64,000 nucleotides of DNA from assembly GCA_902599625.1 (NCBI GenBank), contig CACKGF010000001.1, positions 186,001 to 250,000 of the forward strand. The letters run 5' to 3'. The translations under genes were made by a program, and so were the position numbers. Every line of letters starts with the position of its first letter. Position 1 is the stretch's first letter. Of the stretch, positions 61,379 through 64,000 are shown piece after piece. The DNA comes from an uncultured Pelagibacteraceae bacterium. GTDB taxonomy: Bacteria; Pseudomonadota; Alphaproteobacteria; Pelagibacterales; Pelagibacteraceae. A model generated the notes under the pieces. That model ran no database searches and was not told the DNA's origin. It saw only the letters and a program-made list of their open reading frames with translations.

Positions 61379-62131
61379 TTAATTCTTTTTTAAATTGAAT
61401 GATGGTGACCCATAAAAACTAAATTTACCTAAGTGACTTAGTTCGGAAGTCAAATCAGCAAAAATTTTTCCTCCTATATCTCTCCATAATGTTGAAAAAT
61501 AAAAATCCTCAGACAGATAATTAACATCTCCTTTTTTATCTTTATAATTTCCTACTTTAAAAAAATCATAACAGTTATCTGAACCTGATAATATAGAACT
61601 TGGTCGTGGAGTAAATTTAAGATCTGAATAATTATCTTTTAATTTTAAAAAAACTTCTTTCTTAATTAACATAAATCCAGTCGCACCTTCTTTTACTTCA
61701 GCAAAGCCTTTATCTAGTTTTATATTTGATGAATCAATGAAATTTACATTATAGTTCATTAAATTCTGCGGTTTTACTGTTTTGTTATCTAATGTTTTTA
61801 ATCTTTCCCAATTAATTCCTTTCGTGGGGTAGACACCACATACCAAATCTTTATTAAAATCTAATAATCTCTCAAAGTTTTTATGATTAAATCCAATATC
61901 TGCATCTAAAAAAAATAGGTGTGTCCCACCAAATTCTTTATCGTCTAAAAATTTTGTAACTATTGTATTTCTTGCTCGAGAAACTAATGAGTCCTTTGAA
62001 ATAAAATAAAATTTGTATTCAATATTTTTTGAATTAAACCATTGAATGAGATCAATAATTCCAGTTAACGTGATATGAGAAATATTACCCTCATATAAAG
62101 GCATACCAATAAATATTTTTTTTTTACTCAT
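61379..62131 (-). CDS. Glycosyltransferase-like protein (GT-A fold), function unknown
   Basis: A 250-residue protein with a GT-A pattern: IFIGMPLYEGNISHI at the N-terminus, SRARNTIVTKFL, then the metal-binding DAD (residues 76-78) in THLFFLDADIGF, and a later region EGATGFMLIKKEVF with LSEDFYF, resembling the acceptor-side acidic motif of family 2 and Anp1-like enzymes. The sugar donor and acceptor are not readable. It starts 13 bp before the tRNA-Leu 3' end and is probably co-transcribed with nadK. Confidence 0.7.
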   Translation of the reverse strand: MSKKKIFIGMPLYEGNISHITLTGIIDLIQWFNSKNIEYKFYFISKDSLVSRARNTIVTKFLDDKEFGGTHLFFLDADIGFNHKNFERLLDFNKDLVCGVYPTKGINWERLKTLDNKTVKPQNLMNYNVNFIDSSNIKLDKGFAEVKEGATGFMLIKKEVFLKLKDNYSDLKFTPRPSSILSGSDNCYDFFKVGNYKDKKGDVNYLSEDFYFSTLWRDIGGKIFADLTSELSHLGKFSFYGSPSFNLKKN

Positions 62132-62144
62132 TTATTATTTTCTA

Positions 62145-62230
62145 TGGTGCCCTCGGCCAGACTCGAACTGGCACTCCCAAAAGGGCAAGGATTTTAAGTC
62201 CTTTGTGTCTACCAATTTCACCACGAGGGC
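62145..62230 (-). tRNA. tRNA-Leu (TAA anticodon)
   Basis: Minus-strand class II tRNA: acceptor GCCCTCG with CGAGGGC, anticodon stem AAGGA/TCCTT with loop CTTAAAA giving TAA, a long variable arm, T-arm CAGTTCGAGTCTG and an encoded CCA. It reads UUA/UUG, the dominant leucine codons in an AT-rich genome. The 90 bp upstream (62231-62320) hold no gene, only AT-rich promoter-like sequence. Confidence 0.96.
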
Positions 62231-62320
62231 ATCTACTATTTTTATAAGCATATATTCTAATATTTATAATTGAACAAGATGAATAAGTAAATTTTTTTAA
62301 TTTATCTCTTTATAAATAAG

Positions 62321-64000
62321 TTATCTGATTAATCTAAATTTACTTGAAGAAAGATAAGCCATGAAATAAAAAAATATAGCTAGTAAGTATAAAAATTTAA
62401 AGCCAAAATACATTGAATTATATTCTAGCAATCCACCAACAATCGCGCCTAATATATTGCACGATAATGCGTTAGCAGTAGATCCGTATCTTACTAGCTC
62501 CCTTGAAAAAGCTAATCCTGAAAAAAAAACTGGGAATGTTAAAACTATTGGAATTAAAAATTTTAAGAGAATAATTGGATAATTGTAAAAATTTATAAAT
62601 GTCACAGAATAACTTAATAAAAGTGAAAAAATTAGAAAAAAGTATATTTGATTTATGCTTATTTTAATGCCTTTAATAATGAATAAATTAGCCAAGTACG
62701 CCATAGTTAAAATAGCTAATATTACAATACTAACTACAAACCATGTGCTCCCATAAATCTTTGCAAGTTCAGTAATACCTTTTGTTTCCATTAACATAAA
62801 ACCAACACCAAGAAAAAAACTTGGGTAAGAAAATTTGCTTAATCTCATTTTTGTTAAATTTTTTAAAAAAAACCAAGATATAAAAAAAATTATTGAAATC
62901 AAAACAACATAAGAAACTGGATAAATTCTATAGGACATATAAAAAAACGGCCAATCATCTGTTGAAACATCAACATTTTTATAAAGTTTTGTGTCTTTAA
63001 ATAAATTCGTTTCAATAAAATTTGATTCTGATAAGTCTAAAGGGAGGTCTTTATTAGATACAACAAATGAATAAATGCCTTCAACAAATTTTTTATTACC
63101 TGTTTTATAATTTCTTGTCAAAATTTTGGGCTCGTTTTCAAAATTCATTTTAAGCATTTTATAGATTTTATTACCCATTTGCTCTGTTGAAACTGCAAAG
63201 CTTAAAAACATAACACCATTTTCTTTTAATTTTTTCTTAGCTTCATAAAAGGACTCTACGGTATAAACATAGCTATCAAGTCTGACTCCTCCTTTTGATG
63301 ATAGGTTGGCATGAGAGTCTAAAACACTATAAACAATTAAATCATATTTCTTATCAATCTCTTTTATAAAATTTCTTGCATCATTAATGATCAAATTTAC
63401 TCTAGAATTATTGTATGGATCTTCAGGATGAAATTTTTCTCCTAAATTTGCTACTAATGGATCTATTTCTACTGCATCAATCTTACCTTTTGAATATCTA
63501 ATTGCAGTAGCAACATCATTACCGGTACCACTCCCAACAATTAATATATCTTCAAAATCATATTTAGTAGACGTAAAAGGAATAATATAAAACTTATGCC
63601 ATGATGAGTTCTTTTTTTGATTAACTTCATTAGATAAATCTATTGGTGTCTGTAACCAAATATTATTTGATTGAACAGTTATCGGTGTGAGTTGATTGTT
63701 ATTAAACTTAACAGAAACATTTTGATAAGGTGAATGTAGATCCATTTTGCTGGTATCATTAAATAAATTTAAACTTAAAATTAAAACTACAAATGTAAAA
63801 CAACTAAATTTAATATTTAATTTAAGGTTAAATTGGAAAAAAATTAGAATTGAAAATGAAATTACTAACCATATTGTTGGCCCTGTCCAAAGAAATGAAA
63901 GTATTGTGAACAAACAAATTCCTGCAATGGCACCTATTAAATCATAACTGTATGCTTTTAAAGGATCGGTGTTTAACATCAATCTTGCCACTAGATGACC
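62321..64000 (-). CDS. Membrane-bound spermidine-synthase-like protein (partial, 5' end beyond window)
   Basis: The frame is open through the right edge (GHLVARLMLNTDPLKAYSYD), so the true start lies outside; a GTG at 63991 is probably internal. Layout of the 559 visible codons: N-terminal membrane helices, a soluble SAM-dependent Rossmann domain (ILIVGSGTGNDVATAIRYSK, AVEIDP, NDARNFIKEIDKKYDLIVYS), then about seven C-terminal helices with FLGVGFMLMETKGITELAKI. This matches the fused membrane/spermidine-synthase-like proteins found in many bacteria. The GGGDG of true polyamine synthases is replaced by GSGTGND, so spermidine synthesis itself is doubtful. Confidence 0.8.
   Translation of the reverse strand, partial: GHLVARLMLNTDPLKAYSYDLIGAIAGICLFTILSFLWTGPTIWLVISFSILIFFQFNLKLNIKFSCFTFVVLILSLNLFNDTSKMDLHSPYQNVSVKFNNNQLTPITVQSNNIWLQTPIDLSNEVNQKKNSSWHKFYIIPFTSTKYDFEDILIVGSGTGNDVATAIRYSKGKIDAVEIDPLVANLGEKFHPEDPYNNSRVNLIINDARNFIKEIDKKYDLIVYSVLDSHANLSSKGGVRLDSYVYTVESFYEAKKKLKENGVMFLSFAVSTEQMGNKIYKMLKMNFENEPKILTRNYKTGNKKFVEGIYSFVVSNKDLPLDLSESNFIETNLFKDTKLYKNVDVSTDDWPFFYMSYRIYPVSYVVLISIIFFISWFFLKNLTKMRLSKFSYPSFFLGVGFMLMETKGITELAKIYGSTWFVVSIVILAILTMAYLANLFIIKGIKISINQIYFFLIFSLLLSYSVTFINFYNYPIILLKFLIPIVLTFPVFFSGLAFSRELVRYGSTANALSCNILGAIVGGLLEYNSMYFGFKFLYLLAIFFYFMAYLSSSKFRLIR

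Overview
The window is a strongly AT-rich, gene-dense bacterial segment with almost no intergenic DNA. Protein sequences, gene order and the heterotetrameric sarcosine oxidase operon (soxBDAG) point to an alphaproteobacterium of the SAR11 (Pelagibacter-like) type. This assignment comes from recognition only; no database search was run. No stretch above 300 bases lacks a gene. The largest gaps are about 150 bp (upstream of rpsL) and about 130 bp (between tRNA-Tyr and rlmB), and both carry candidate promoters and hairpins.

Region 1 (1-5.9 kb): a minus-strand cluster dapA-smpB-folK-spoT (spoT runs off the left edge), diverging from a plus-strand lytic transglycosylase, then a tRNA-Ser. Region 2 (5.9-12.6 kb): soxBDAG, followed by a periplasmic solute-binding protein and an amino-acid-type ABC permease with no ATPase gene nearby. 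This looks like a methylated-amine/amino-acid uptake and C1-oxidation block. Region 3 (12.6-18.75 kb): a tight minus-strand run gatC-gatA-gatB-O-methyltransferase-trhO-MATE transporter. Region 4 (18.8-25.2 kb): a plus-strand run ruvX-pyrB-pyrC-like-plsY-topA-ridA, in which the dihydroorotase-like protein has lost its metal-binding residues. Region 5 (25.2-31.1 kb): ugd-galU against panC, mgtE against lipB, and an RluC-type pseudouridine synthase.

Region 6 (31-59.6 kb) is one very long minus-strand block for transcription and translation. Read in the transcribed direction it is tRNA-Tyr, tRNA-Gly, tuf, tRNA-Trp, secE, nusG, rplKAJL, rpoBC, then rpsL-rpsG-fusA, then the S10, spc and alpha operons with secY and adk, ending in rpoA, rplQ and the pseudouridine synthase. 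Two internal promoters are readable, upstream of rpsL and of rpsM. rpmD (L30) is missing from its usual place, and tuf is absent from the str cluster. Region 7 (59.7-64 kb): plus-strand rlmB and tRNA-Thr, then minus-strand nadK, a glycosyltransferase-like gene, tRNA-Leu and a membrane-bound spermidine-synthase-like protein cut by the right edge.

I found no mobile element, CRISPR array, prophage or defence island, and no clearly new multi-gene system. The points most worth following up are the metal-site-deficient dihydroorotase homologue beside pyrB, mutually exclusive hairpins in the rpsL leader and upstream of tRNA-Tyr, a recurring 8-base stop/start overlap of the form RTGNNTAA, the missing rpmD, and the orphan solute-binding protein and permease pair.
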